Source: Phragmitibacter flavus
Lineage (GTDB): Bacteria; Verrucomicrobiota; Verrucomicrobiia; Verrucomicrobiales; Verrucomicrobiaceae
Assembly: GCF_005780165.1 (NCBI RefSeq)
Contig: NZ_VAUV01000001.1
Coordinates: 310,001-374,000 of the forward strand
DNA: 64,000 nucleotides
Reading direction: 5' to 3'
The notes under the pieces are model-generated. The model was not told the origin of the DNA. It ran no database searches and saw nothing but the letters and a program-made list of their open reading frames with translations. How positions within the stretch are numbered: position 1 is the stretch's first letter; every line of letters starts with the position of its first letter. Shown one piece after another: positions 55,618 to 64,000 of this stretch. The position numbers and the translations under genes are program-made.

Positions 55618-56724
55618 GTGAGTTTGAAAACCTCCATCACCGAGAATCGGGTCGTGCAACTGTTCACGGTCACGTTCACCAAGTGGAACGAAGCGAAGGC
55701 TTTGCGCTTGGCGGCGGCGTTGTCTTATTACTCCGTGTTTTCCATCGCACCTCTGTTAGTGATTGCCGTCGGTGTTGCGGGCCTGGTGTTGGGGGTGGAG
55801 GCAGTGCAGGGTCAACTTGAGGGACAACTGAAATCGGTGCTTGGCGAACGCGCTGCGGAGGCAGTGCAATCCCTGGTTCAGAATGCGTCAAAGCCGTCGC
55901 AAGGTTGGTTGGCGACCATCACCGGCACAGGCGCTCTCGTGCTGGGTTCGTCGGCGTTCTTCGTGCAATTGAAAGACGCACTGAACACAATCTGGGGGGT
56001 GCAAACCAAAGATGGAGCCGGGGTGGTCGGCCTGCTTAAGGATCGGGTGATCAATTTTGGGATGGTGCTGGTGATAGGGTTTTTTCTGCTCGTATCGTTG
56101 GTTCTCAGCACTGCCATTGCCGCTCTTAATAAATATTTGGGCAGCATTTTGGGACTGCCGGGTGAGATATGGGCGGTGGCGGCATTCATCATTTCCATGG
56201 CGATGGTGACGGCCCTGTTTGCGCTGATCTTCAAGATTTTACCCGATGCCAAAATCCAATGGCGCAATGTGTGGATCGGGGCGCTGCTGACGGCAGTTCT
56301 CTTTGAGATAGGGAAGTTTGGTTTGAGCTTTTATCTTGGCAGGGAAAGCACGGCTTCAAGTTATGGAGCCGCCGCATCGGTGGTGTTGCTGCTTCTCTGG
56401 CTTTATTATGCGTCATGCATCCTGTTGTTCGGAGCAGAGTTTACCCGGGTCTATTCCCTTTCAACGGAGGGGGCCGTGGAGCCCGGAAAGAATGCTGAAC
56501 TGGCCACGCCTGAAACACTGGCTGCCGAAGGAAATGCCAAACGCATCGAATCGGGGGCGCATGAACTGCCGATTGCACCTCCCTCAAGTGAGCTTGTCCC
56601 TAGACCGGTTCCCAGCAGAAGGAGGGATGGCCCCGTGTGCTCGCCGGCATTCAAAGTCGCGGTAGGCGTGAGTTTTCTTGTGGGAGTGACGTTGGAACTT
56701 CGACAGCTAATCAATCGTCGTTAG
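55618..56724 (+). CDS. YihY/BrkB family membrane protein
   Basis: 368 aa with a GTG start (MSLKTSITENRVVQLFTVTF). The pattern of the YihY/virulence factor BrkB family is present: KALRLAAALSYYSVFSIAPL, SSAFFVQLKDALNTIWGVQT, and SSYGAAASVVLLLLWLYYAS followed by FGAEFTRVYS. About six membrane helices. It was once misnamed ribonuclease BN; the transport role is unproven. The C-terminal tail is long and polar. It starts 81 nt after the PBP gene and on the same strand, so it is probably in the same operon. Confidence 0.85.
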   Translation: MSLKTSITENRVVQLFTVTFTKWNEAKALRLAAALSYYSVFSIAPLLVIAVGVAGLVLGVEAVQGQLEGQLKSVLGERAAEAVQSLVQNASKPSQGWLATITGTGALVLGSSAFFVQLKDALNTIWGVQTKDGAGVVGLLKDRVINFGMVLVIGFFLLVSLVLSTAIAALNKYLGSILGLPGEIWAVAAFIISMAMVTALFALIFKILPDAKIQWRNVWIGALLTAVLFEIGKFGLSFYLGRESTASSYGAAASVVLLLLWLYYASCILLFGAEFTRVYSLSTEGAVEPGKNAELATPETLAAEGNAKRIESGAHELPIAPPSSELVPRPVPSRRRDGPVCSPAFKVAVGVSFLVGVTLELRQLINRR

Positions 56725-56846
56725 CAGCGACGGCACCGCCAAATCCCGGTCGGTAGGCAAGCGATTGGTAAACTGGTCCCAGAACGGTGGCAGGGATGCC
56801 TACTGAAGGAGATTCGCATCCGATCCAGCGCTCTATTTTTATCCAC

Positions 56847-57899
56847 TCAACCCTTGAGGCTCCATTCGAGCAGGGCCTGGGAGTCGGTCCAAACGCTGCG
56901 CGACTGGCCGTTGAGGACCACCACGATGCGGCGGCGGCCGTTGAGTTCGCCACTGGAAATGAGGCAAAACCCGGCGGCGTTGGTGTAGCCGGTTTTCATC
57001 CCGTCGCAGGGCGGGTAACTGCGCATCACGCGGTTGGTGTTGGTGAGGGTGGTGACGGTGCCGTCGCTTCTTTTGAAATCGAAGGTTTTGTTGCGCACCA
57101 TTTCGCGAATGACGGGCCAGGTGTCGGCGGCTTTGGCGACGACGGCCATGTCGCGGGCGGTGGAATATTGGGATTCGTCGGGCAGGCCGTGGGGGTTGGC
57201 AAAGTGGCTGTTGTTCATGCCAAGTTCGGCGGCGCGTTGGTTCATTTTTTCACGAAATGCCGCGACACTACCGGCGTTGTCGCGGGCGAGGGCTTCGGCG
57301 ATGTCGTTGAAGCTGCGCACGAGCAGGGCGGTGAGGAGCTGGCGGCGGGTGAACTGTTCGCCGACTTTGAGACCGAATTTGGTGGGGGCGGCGTCGGTGT
57401 CGCGTTTTTCGATGGTGACAATCTGGTCGAGATTGCCTTCCTCGACCAGGATGAGGGCGGTGAGGAGCTTTTGGGTGCTGGCCACCTGGCCGCGCAGGTC
57501 GGCGTTTTTCTCGTGCAGGATTTCGTCGGTGGCCGGGTCGATGATGAGCACGCGCTGGGCGGAAACGGTGGGGGCAGGGCCCCGTTTGGCCCGCAGGGCG
57601 AGGGTCTTCTGCAGTTCTTCGGTCTTGGCGATCTCCTCCTGAAGTTTGACGCGGAGCAGTTCGAGTTCGGCTTTTTGGGCGGCGAGGCTGGCGGTTTCTT
57701 CGGCCAGTTTGCGTTCGCGGGCGACGAGTTCGAGTTCGCGTTCCTGGGTGGAAGTCTCGCGGGCGACGGCTTGATTCTCGCGCTCTTTGAGGGCATCGAC
57801 GGCGAGATTGACCTTGCCGGCATCTTCGCAACCCGGCAGCAGGGTGTTGAGAGCGAGGATTAGCGTGAGAGCGAGAGTCTTGTGGGTGGCAATGGGCAT
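56847..57899 (-). CDS. lipoprotein D-alanyl-D-alanine carboxypeptidase (S11) with coiled coil
   Basis: 350 aa. The signal region ends LLPGC, a lipobox with Cys24, so it should be a lipoprotein. Residues about 30-105 form a charged coiled coil (ERENQAVARETSTQERELEL and so on). The S11 domain has all motifs: STQK at 141-144, SFN at 196-198 and KTG at 302-304 (GMKTGYTNAAG). It trims the terminal D-Ala from peptidoglycan pentapeptides. A lipid anchor plus coiled-coil spacer instead of the usual C-terminal amphipathic helix is an unusual way to hold a DacA-type enzyme. It is convergent with the YihY gene. Confidence 0.9.
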   Translation of the reverse strand: MPIATHKTLALTLILALNTLLPGCEDAGKVNLAVDALKERENQAVARETSTQERELELVARERKLAEETASLAAQKAELELLRVKLQEEIAKTEELQKTLALRAKRGPAPTVSAQRVLIIDPATDEILHEKNADLRGQVASTQKLLTALILVEEGNLDQIVTIEKRDTDAAPTKFGLKVGEQFTRRQLLTALLVRSFNDIAEALARDNAGSVAAFREKMNQRAAELGMNNSHFANPHGLPDESQYSTARDMAVVAKAADTWPVIREMVRNKTFDFKRSDGTVTTLTNTNRVMRSYPPCDGMKTGYTNAAGFCLISSGELNGRRRIVVVLNGQSRSVWTDSQALLEWSLKG

Positions 57900-57965
57900 C
57901 GGAGGGAAAAGAAATGTGGCGGGCTTGTGGGGAGAGTTTCGACCTTTCAGGACGATGGCTCAACC

Positions 57966-58670
57966 CTAAATCTCGTTTAACCATTCTCTGAGGCGGGGCG
58001 CGGAGAGCTGTCCGGGGGCATTGGGTGCTCCGAGGAAGCCGTAATTGAGCAGGCTTCCGCAGCGTCCGAGGGTGAGCCTGGAGAGGGGGCCGAGGCCGCC
58101 CATGCCCATCAGGCAGAGGGGTCGACGGGTGGCGTTGGGGAGGAGCTGGATGAGGCGCGCGAGATCGGCCGGGGATTGCAGGGTGGTGGCAATTTTAACG
58201 GCGTCGAACTTGAATTGCAGGGCGAAGTCGATGGAGCCTTGCAGGACTTCATCGGCGGGGGGGGAGGGGAAATCGTGAAACGAACCGATGACGCCGACGC
58301 CACGGGTTTGGGCGTCGCGGATGAGGTCTTGCATGTCGATGGCGCTGCGCAGTTCGATGTCGATGAGGGTGGCGAGGTCGAGGCAGGAATGCAGCATTTC
58401 GCGACGTTGATCGGCGCTGAGGTGGTGGTCGCCGCCTTCCTCGGGATGGCGGGCGGTGAGCAGGAGGGGAAGCGGCAGCCGGGCGGCGAGCGGTCGAAGT
58501 TCTTCGGGGGCGAGGTTCAGCGTATCGAGGCGCAGTTCGAGCAGGTCGCAGCTTTTATGTGGATCGGCTGTTTTGGCAAATTCCTCCAGGAGCTGACGGG
58601 TGTTGATGACGCCGACAACGAGTGGCTGGTTGCTGAACAAGAGGTTCTTGGAGGAAACAAGTTGTGGCAT
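57966..58670 (-). CDS. aroD: 3-dehydroquinate dehydratase, type I
   Basis: 234 aa. Dehydrates 3-dehydroquinate to 3-dehydroshikimate in the shikimate pathway via a Schiff base. The signature residues are visible: Glu in LLELRLDTLN, TARHPEEGG, catalytic His in GVIGSFHDFPSP, and the Schiff-base Lys in FDAVKIATTLQ. The C-terminal part (LCLMGMGGLGPLSRLTLGRC, GSLLNYGF) matches too. It is on the same strand as the dacA-like gene with a 66-nt gap, so the two may be cotranscribed. Confidence 0.9.
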   Translation of the reverse strand: MPQLVSSKNLLFSNQPLVVGVINTRQLLEEFAKTADPHKSCDLLELRLDTLNLAPEELRPLAARLPLPLLLTARHPEEGGDHHLSADQRREMLHSCLDLATLIDIELRSAIDMQDLIRDAQTRGVGVIGSFHDFPSPPADEVLQGSIDFALQFKFDAVKIATTLQSPADLARLIQLLPNATRRPLCLMGMGGLGPLSRLTLGRCGSLLNYGFLGAPNAPGQLSAPRLREWLNEI

Positions 58671-58796
58671 GGATAATTTTGTTCAATTAGTGCTGCTGAA
58701 CAGCCCCCGCTCGACGATGCCGAGAATTAATTCTAACAGGATGACCGTCATTGGGTTGTCGATGGCTCTGGACGCTCCGTCAAGGGCTCTCTGACC

Positions 58797-60227
58797 ATGG
58801 CATCTCTATTTACAACCCCCCAGCAAACGATGCTTGGTCGCCGCCAGGAGTTTAACCTTCAGTTGCAGCAGATCAGCGATGCGATCCTGCTGTTTGTAGG
58901 ACTGTTGGTGGGACATTGGTTGCGGGGTGATGTGGCGAGGTGGATCTGGCCGGAAATGGTGGAGATTCCGCCGTTCAGCGAGTCTTTCTGGTTGCTGGCG
59001 GTGGTGTGCCCTTTCCTGCCGTTGATGCTGGAGCAGCAGGGGTATTATCGGAATGTGCTGGGCAAGCGGTGGTGGGATTTTGTGAGGCAGATGGCCCAGG
59101 CTTGCACGCTGGTGGGATTGATGGTGGCGTTTTGCGAGGTGATTTTGCATTGGCGGGCGCAAAGCCGTGCGGCGATGTTGATTGGGCTGGCTCTTGGGGT
59201 GGTGTTTTTGCTGACCCGCATCCGGCTGGCGCAACTGGTGTTGCACTGGCGGATTGTGCATGGTTATGCGGACAAGGAGCGGGTGGTGGTGGCCGGGCAC
59301 GTGGATGACATTGCTGAGATGCTGGAGACGATGCCTGCGGAGCAAAGGGCGGAGATGGAGGTGGTGGGCATGTTTGATGTGATGAACGAACCGGTGGAGG
59401 AGTTGGTGAAGTTGCTTCATGACAAAGCGGTTTCGCGGGTCGTGTTCACGGTGCGACATGCGCATTTTCACAAGATCGAGGCGGCAGTGCAGGCCTGTGA
59501 AGTGGAGGGGGTGGAGGCGTGGCTGGGAGCGGATTTCTTCCAGACCTCGCTGGCGAGACCAGGGTTCGACATGTTGGGTGGACGCTTGATGCTGGTGTTT
59601 CGGAGCACGCCGACGATTTCTTGGGAATTGTGGTTGAAGGATGTCATCGACCGGCTTGGAGCGCTGTCGCTTTTGGTGCTGAGTCTGCCTTTGTGGCTGG
59701 TGGCGATGATAGGGATCAAGGTGAGTTCGCCGGGTCCGGTGTTTTTTGTGCAGGAAAGGGCAGGGCGTCACGGGCGGTCGTTCAAGATGCTGAAGTTTCG
59801 CACCATGGAAGATGGAGCTCAGGCAAAACAAGAGGAGCTGGCCGCCAAAAATCAGATGTCCGGCCCGGTTTTCAAAGTGGAGAACGATCCGCGGATATTT
59901 AAATTTGGCCGCTGGTTGCGTCGACTGAGCATCGACGAACTGCCGCAATTGGTGAACGTGCTGAGGGGAGAGATGAGCCTGGTGGGTCCGCGACCACTTC
60001 CGACGTATGAAATCCAGCGCATTGAGAAGCACAGTCAGCGGCGGCGCCTGAGCATGAAGCCGGGATTGACCTGTTTGTGGCAGGTGTCGGGGAGGAACAA
60101 GATCAAAAATTTTGAAGATTGGGTGGCGCTGGACTTGAGGTATATCGACGATTGGTCGCTGTGGCTGGATGTGAAGATTTTGTTCCGGACGCTGCCGGCA
60201 GTGTTGCGTGGTGGAGGAGCACACTGA
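58797..60227 (+). CDS. polyprenyl-phosphate sugar phosphotransferase (exopolysaccharide initiation)
   Basis: 476 aa with four to five N-terminal membrane helices, a central Rossmann-like region (residues about 130-260) and a C-terminal bacterial sugar transferase domain. That domain has the membrane-entry helix LSLLVLSLPLWLVAMIGIKV followed by SSPGPVFFVQERAGRHGR, then KMLKFRTMEDGA, LRRLSIDELPQLVNVLRGEM, and SLVGPRPLPTYE. It transfers a sugar phosphate from a nucleotide sugar to undecaprenyl phosphate, the first step in many exopolysaccharides. No other polysaccharide genes are adjacent. The stop is followed at once by an inverted repeat. Confidence 0.92.
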   Translation: MASLFTTPQQTMLGRRQEFNLQLQQISDAILLFVGLLVGHWLRGDVARWIWPEMVEIPPFSESFWLLAVVCPFLPLMLEQQGYYRNVLGKRWWDFVRQMAQACTLVGLMVAFCEVILHWRAQSRAAMLIGLALGVVFLLTRIRLAQLVLHWRIVHGYADKERVVVAGHVDDIAEMLETMPAEQRAEMEVVGMFDVMNEPVEELVKLLHDKAVSRVVFTVRHAHFHKIEAAVQACEVEGVEAWLGADFFQTSLARPGFDMLGGRLMLVFRSTPTISWELWLKDVIDRLGALSLLVLSLPLWLVAMIGIKVSSPGPVFFVQERAGRHGRSFKMLKFRTMEDGAQAKQEELAAKNQMSGPVFKVENDPRIFKFGRWLRRLSIDELPQLVNVLRGEMSLVGPRPLPTYEIQRIEKHSQRRRLSMKPGLTCLWQVSGRNKIKNFEDWVALDLRYIDDWSLWLDVKILFRTLPAVLRGGGAH

Positions 60228-60400
60228 GTCGTCCTCGTCCTCCTACTCGAGCTCGAATTCGTCCTCGACACGCAGGGTGAAGAAATCACCAGCCGTTTCC
60301 AACCGACCCCAGCGCACCTTTTGCTCGTTATCGGGTGATGTTTAGTTCCTGCAATGGGTGGATTTCGAGGACGAGTAGGAGAACGAGGACGAGGACGAAT
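60228..60400. repeat. inverted repeat pair built on GAGGAC hexamers
   Basis: The left arm (60228-60268) reads GTCGTCCTCGTCCTCCTACT followed by a related tail. The right arm (60365-60400) is its reverse complement, with TCGTCCTCGTTCTCCTACTC on the other strand: 20 of 21 central positions match. The 95-nt centre has no gene. The left arm starts one base after the sugar transferase stop and may end its transcript. Confidence 0.75.
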
Positions 60401-60402
60401 TT

Positions 60403-60825
60403 TCAGACAGCAGAGAGATGCGCATATTTTTCGAACCAATCCGCTGGAAGACGCATGGGTTTGCCTTGGGGCATTTGGACAAGGGCGAGGGACTGTCGGC
60501 AGGTCACGAGAAGGACTTCATCTTCAGCGCGATGGATCTCAAAGGCACACCAGAAGCGCACGCGTTCAACGGATTGAAGACGACCGCGAATGATGAGGTG
60601 GTCCGCAAGTTTCGCGGGTTTGCGATAGTCAATTTCGGTGCGCAGCACGACGGGGAAGAGCTGCGTTTCGGACATTTCGCGAAGACTCATGCCGAGCTTG
60701 GCGGCCAATCGGGTGCGGGCGGTTTCGATCATTCGCAGATAGGCAATATTGTGCACGACGGCCCCGCAATCGGTGTCAAAAAACATCACTTCTTCTTGCG
60801 TTTCGATGGTTGGGGCGTCGGTCAT
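60403..60825 (-). CDS. acyl-CoA thioesterase (YbgC/FadM type)
   Basis: 140 aa from MTDAPTIETQEEVMFFDTD. The 4HBT hotdog motif is MFFDTDCGAVVHNIAYLRMI followed by ETART, where the Asp of FDTD is the usual catalytic position; IDYRKPAKLADHLIIRGRLQ follows. It should hydrolyse acyl-CoA thioesters. The length and pattern match the YbgC family, often linked to the Tol-Pal system, but no tol genes are near. A start at 60864 adds a weak leader and is less likely. Confidence 0.88.
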   Translation of the reverse strand: MTDAPTIETQEEVMFFDTDCGAVVHNIAYLRMIETARTRLAAKLGMSLREMSETQLFPVVLRTEIDYRKPAKLADHLIIRGRLQSVERVRFWCAFEIHRAEDEVLLVTCRQSLALVQMPQGKPMRLPADWFEKYAHLSAV

Positions 60826-60926
60826 GAAGTGAGAATGCGCGGGATGTGAGGGCGCGCAAGTCAACTGGGATGAAGGTCGTGGATTTTACTACCCGAGGCA
60901 GGGGGATGTGGTTATAGTTGACGAAT

Positions 60927-61214
60927 ATGATCGGCCAACATCTCGCCCAGCTTCGTCGTGTTCTTGATGAAACGGACAATCTCCCCGAATCCACCAAAGC
61001 GGAGTTGTTGCGTTTGGTGCAGGCTGCCGAGGCGGAAACGGGCGCAGCAACCAACGCGGAAGGCGGCGTGACCAACGCTGAAGAAGGGGCAGAGGAAGAA
61101 GTCTCGGTGCTGGATCAGTTGAAGCAGTCAATTGAGGAGCTGGAGGCGTCTCACCCGGATGCGGCGGCGGCGGTGAATCGCGTGGCGACGGTGCTGGCGA
61201 ACATGGGAATTTAG
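60927..61214 (+). CDS. DUF4404 family protein
   Basis: 95 aa from the ATG of MIGQHLAQLRRVLDETDNLP; a TTG three codons earlier is possible. It matches the DUF4404 pattern: a helical N-terminus, a spacer (here Ala/Glu-rich with an ATNAEGG, TNAEEGA pair), and a C-terminal helix pair with LEASHPDAAAAVNRVATVLA followed by NMGI. Small cytoplasmic proteins of unknown role. Confidence 0.83.
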   Translation: MIGQHLAQLRRVLDETDNLPESTKAELLRLVQAAEAETGAATNAEGGVTNAEEGAEEEVSVLDQLKQSIEELEASHPDAAAAVNRVATVLANMGI

Positions 61215-61419
61215 AGGACGCGGGTGGGATCCTGACCGGTTTCGGATTTTTTGCCTCTATTTGATTGCAGATTGGCAATGTTGAGACGAGGCGAGGGGCG
61301 TTTGGATGTTTCGGTCCGCGACCGGGCGATTAGGCAAAGTTTTTTGCCGCAAATCCGGCTGAGGCGCGATTCATCTACAACAATTCAGGCCGGGTGCGGT
61401 CTGTGACCTGCTTGGTGTG

Positions 61420-64000
61420 ATGAGTTCGGAACCCCCTCCCAAGAAAAAATCCAAAAAGTCCTGCCTGTGGCTTGGGCTGAAGTTTGGTGCCCTCTTCGTG
61501 TTGGCCCTATTGCTTTTGCTGGTGGCTTTCCATCAGCCGTTGCTGCGTTTGACGATCGACAAGGCGGGACGTTATTTCGCGGGCAAGGCGGGGCTGAATC
61601 TGGAATGGGCGGTGAAAGGTTCGGTGGTTTCCGGGCTGGGATTGGAAGGATTGAAGGTGAGTGGGGATAAGGGGCCGGTGCGCAGCATCGAGTGGCGGCA
61701 TCTGGCGCTTTCGTATGATTTGCCTGCTTTTTGGCGTGAGGGCTTGGCGAGTGTGGTGCGTGAAATTTCGCTTCACGACGCGGACATCGTGATGGATTTG
61801 CGGGGCGGAAAAGCCAAGGAGCCGAAGATGAAGAAAGAGGGGGATGCGAAGAAGGGTGGGCTTCCGGACTTGTGGGTGGGCCGGCTCGATTTGCGTGCGG
61901 TGAATGCGCGGATTCAGACCGATGGCGGCGAGATTCTGGTGCGCGGACTGACCTTGTTGCTGGAGGAGGGAGTGGTCGGAGAACTGCTGATCGAGGAGTT
62001 GGTGGCGCCATCGGCGAGACTGCATTTGCATGATGTGGCGGGGACAACAGGAGTGGCGGGTCGGGCGATCATTTTGAAGGAATTGGCATTGAAGCCAGGG
62101 GTGAGGGTGGAGACGCTGGTGGCGGATCTGAAGGAGCTGGCATCGGGGCGTCTGCCTCTGGTGTTGGATATTCAGTCGGGTGAGGGAAGGTTGGCAGCTT
62201 CGGGAAGTTTGACGGGATTGGGCACGAAGTTTGGACTCGATATCGCGTTGGCGCTGCGGGGAATCAGTGAGCTGGATGTGGCGGCGTGGACGCCGATGCC
62301 GAAGAATCAGCACTGGCGGGTGGAGCATGGGGCGCTGGAGGTGCGCGGTTTTCCCGCAGAGCCTCAGTCTTTGGATTTCAAGCTGGCGTTGGAAGGACAA
62401 GCAATGCAGTTCGGGGGGCAGAAGATCGAGCAGGTGTTGCTGAAGGCGGATTCGCAGGAGGGGGCTTTGAAGATTGAAGATCTGCTGGTGTCGATGATGG
62501 GGAATCTGGCTGGGGTGGATGGATCGGCTGAGTTTCCGGCGAAATGGACGCAGATGAAACAGACCCTGGCGGATTTGAACTGGCGAATTTCTGCGCCGGA
62601 TCTGGCGAGTTTCCGGCCGGGGTCGGGCATCGGTGGGAGCGCGGTGGGCGAGGGGACAGTGATATGGAAAGAAGGTCGGCTTGGGGGGGCGGATGGAGTT
62701 TTGCAGGTGAGTCCGTTGATGTTGCCGGGAGTGCCGGCGTCATCGTTGCGGGCGGAGGTGAGCACCAATGGTGAGCTCCTGACGTTGAGGAGCTTGCGAC
62801 TGTGGTGGGATGCGCAGCATGAGATCGTGGCACAAGGGACCATGCAACTCGCGGGTGAGCAGAAGGTGGAGTTGAGTTGGAAAGCGGCACTGCCGGAGGC
62901 ACAGCGATTTTTGCCGGAAGCGACCCGGGAGAAGTTGGGCGGACCGTTGACTGCCGGGGTGAATCTGGCAGGGAAGGCGGCATTTGCGCTGCCGCAGATC
63001 AAGGCGCGTGACTGGTCGGGATTGGTGGCGGAAGCGGATTTGAAGGTGGACGACGTGCAGTGGAAAGAGGGGATGGCGCAGGGATTGGTGTTGCAGGCGA
63101 CTTGCGAGGAGGGACGCCTGAACGTGACGCAGTTGCGGCTCGATATGGACGGGAAGAATGCGCTGTCGATTCAGGGCGGGGCGGCGCTGGACATGAAGGG
63201 GCCTTTTGATGTGGTGGTGAAGGGCGAATTGCCGGAGTTGGCGTTGTTGGGTCCGTGGCTCGCGATGGGGAAAGTGCCGATGGTGAAGTCGGGTTCACTG
63301 ATGGTGGACTGGAAGGCGAGCGGGACGTTGGATCGCAAAGAGCTGGCTGGTGGGGGTCGGGTGCAGTTGAGCGGGGTGCAGATGGAGGGTCGCGAAGAAG
63401 TGCTGGCGTTGGATCTGGAGGGGAGTCATGCGGGGATGAATGCGGAGTTGACCAAGCTGGAGGCGAGCGCGGGACCGTGGCGGGCGAGCGGATCGGCGAA
63501 GCTTTCGCCGGAGATGCTGAGCATTCCGGGGCTGAGTTTGTTTTCGGGGGAGTTGCGGTTGTTGCAGGTGACGGCGGAGGTGCCGCTGGTGCTCAATGCG
63601 CAGCCGCGTCCGGCATTGCCACTGGATTTTACGAAGGAAATTCAGGCGGAGGTGGAAATGGACAAGCTGAATGTAGGGGAGTTGATGGATGTGATTGGAA
63701 TGGAAGCGCCGGTGCGGGGTCAGGTAGATGGGAATTTGAAAGTGACAGGCACGGCGGCGAAACCGGTGGCGAAGCTGGACATCGCGTTGACCGGGGTGGA
63801 GGCGGCGGCGTTGGGAGGCAAGCTTGAGCCGGCAGCGTTGACGTTGCAGGCGGCACTGGAGGAGGGCCGCCTGGCGGTGGTGACGGAGGTGGGTCAGCAG
63901 CCCTTGAAGAAGCTGCGGGTGGAGGCGAGGTTGCCGCTGGATGTAGAGACGGTGGCCAAAAATCCGACGTCGCTGATGGAGGCACCTCTGGAGGGAAGCG
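61420..64000 (+). CDS. AsmA/TamB-like protein, C-terminus beyond window
   Basis: At least 860 aa; the frame stays open to the window end. It starts MSSEPPPKKKSKKSCLWLGL with a single N-terminal membrane helix (LFVLALLLLLVAFHQPLLRL). The rest is a long string of beta-prone repeats with Leu-x-Gly-x patterns (KLALEGQAMQFGGQKIEQVL, GNLKVTGTAAKPVAKLDIAL) typical of AsmA, TamB and related inter-membrane lipid-transport or assembly proteins. Such proteins are anchored in the inner membrane and reach into the periplasm as a beta groove. The remaining part and the family branch cannot be seen here. Confidence 0.8.
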   Translation, partial: MSSEPPPKKKSKKSCLWLGLKFGALFVLALLLLLVAFHQPLLRLTIDKAGRYFAGKAGLNLEWAVKGSVVSGLGLEGLKVSGDKGPVRSIEWRHLALSYDLPAFWREGLASVVREISLHDADIVMDLRGGKAKEPKMKKEGDAKKGGLPDLWVGRLDLRAVNARIQTDGGEILVRGLTLLLEEGVVGELLIEELVAPSARLHLHDVAGTTGVAGRAIILKELALKPGVRVETLVADLKELASGRLPLVLDIQSGEGRLAASGSLTGLGTKFGLDIALALRGISELDVAAWTPMPKNQHWRVEHGALEVRGFPAEPQSLDFKLALEGQAMQFGGQKIEQVLLKADSQEGALKIEDLLVSMMGNLAGVDGSAEFPAKWTQMKQTLADLNWRISAPDLASFRPGSGIGGSAVGEGTVIWKEGRLGGADGVLQVSPLMLPGVPASSLRAEVSTNGELLTLRSLRLWWDAQHEIVAQGTMQLAGEQKVELSWKAALPEAQRFLPEATREKLGGPLTAGVNLAGKAAFALPQIKARDWSGLVAEADLKVDDVQWKEGMAQGLVLQATCEEGRLNVTQLRLDMDGKNALSIQGGAALDMKGPFDVVVKGELPELALLGPWLAMGKVPMVKSGSLMVDWKASGTLDRKELAGGGRVQLSGVQMEGREEVLALDLEGSHAGMNAELTKLEASAGPWRASGSAKLSPEMLSIPGLSLFSGELRLLQVTAEVPLVLNAQPRPALPLDFTKEIQAEVEMDKLNVGELMDVIGMEAPVRGQVDGNLKVTGTAAKPVAKLDIALTGVEAAALGGKLEPAALTLQAALEEGRLAVVTEVGQQPLKKLRVEARLPLDVETVAKNPTSLMEAPLEGS

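Noticed and set aside
56787-57863. 358-codon + strand frame opposite the carboxypeptidase
   Set aside because: Gly/Phe/Glu-rich antisense of a complete S11 gene; no support.
58257-58264. run of 8 G in aroD as a second phase-variation site
   Set aside because: Short enough to occur by chance in GC-rich sequence, in a housekeeping gene.
58806-60224. 472-codon minus-strand frame opposite the sugar transferase
   Set aside because: His/Gln/Arg-rich antisense shadow; the + strand frame has complete family motifs.
1-64000. CRISPR array, insertion sequence, rRNA or defence system
   Set aside because: No regularly spaced repeats, transposase, Cas or rRNA-like sequence was recognised; a single Uma2 gene is not enough to call a defence system.

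Overview
The window looks like a chromosomal segment of a Verrucomicrobia (PVC superphylum) bacterium, probably near Verrucomicrobium, Prosthecobacter or Chthoniobacter. The evidence is a complete four-gene Verru_Chthon cassette, two giant autotransporter-associated beta-strand-repeat proteins with PEP-CTERM tails, a PVC-type dehydrogenase with a C-terminal haem-binding domain, moderately high GC, and frequent lack of Shine-Dalgarno sequences. No rRNA, CRISPR array, intact insertion sequence or prophage was seen.

Layout. 1-2006: edge region on the minus strand with a DUF5329 gene (cut by the window start) and three unrecognised ORFs. 2044-19022: two tandem minus-strand genes for secreted repeat proteins of about 2333 and 3305 aa, built from 3 and 4 large modules. 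The larger carries a run of 20 G in its coding strand, where any out-of-frame change gives a stop within seven codons. 19511-26128: the Verru_Chthon cassette in the order B, C, D, A. I read it as a minor-pseudopilin (GspI/J/H/K-like) set with an oversized GspK-like protein. 26136-39210: mostly housekeeping genes, namely a HExxH protein, an RpiB-thioesterase fusion, a SufE-like protein, an EamA transporter, the PVC dehydrogenase, a YoaK-like membrane protein, argF, mutM, folP, an M20 peptidase, a Uma2 nuclease and a sugar-nucleotide epimerase. 39427-43209: a proline-rich membrane protein, a 26-aa membrane microprotein, a terminator, a PQQ-like propeller, an SH3/BamE-like protein and tRNA-Cys. 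43649-44713: two AT-richer unknown genes after the tRNA. 44907-50414: a secreted thioredoxin and a group of small oxidoreductase, hydrolase and regulator genes. 50936-60227: envelope genes, namely a class B PBP, a class A-like PBP whose transpeptidase centre is lost, a YihY membrane protein, a lipoprotein DD-carboxypeptidase, aroD and a sugar transferase. 60403-64000: a thioesterase, a DUF4404 protein and the start of an AsmA/TamB-like protein.

How the genes may work together. The pseudopilin cassette lies upstream of and divergent from the giant PEP-CTERM genes, so it may help export or display them; this is inference. In the cell-wall cluster the two adjacent PBPs look complementary: the second keeps glycosyltransferase motifs but has lost SxxK, SxN and KTG, while the first keeps all three.

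Four intergenic inverted-repeat elements (29367-29440, 34287-34495, 50472-50528, 60228-60400) may be dispersed non-coding repeats. The strongest leads are the 20-G tract, the pseudopilin/giant-protein pairing and the split PBP pair.
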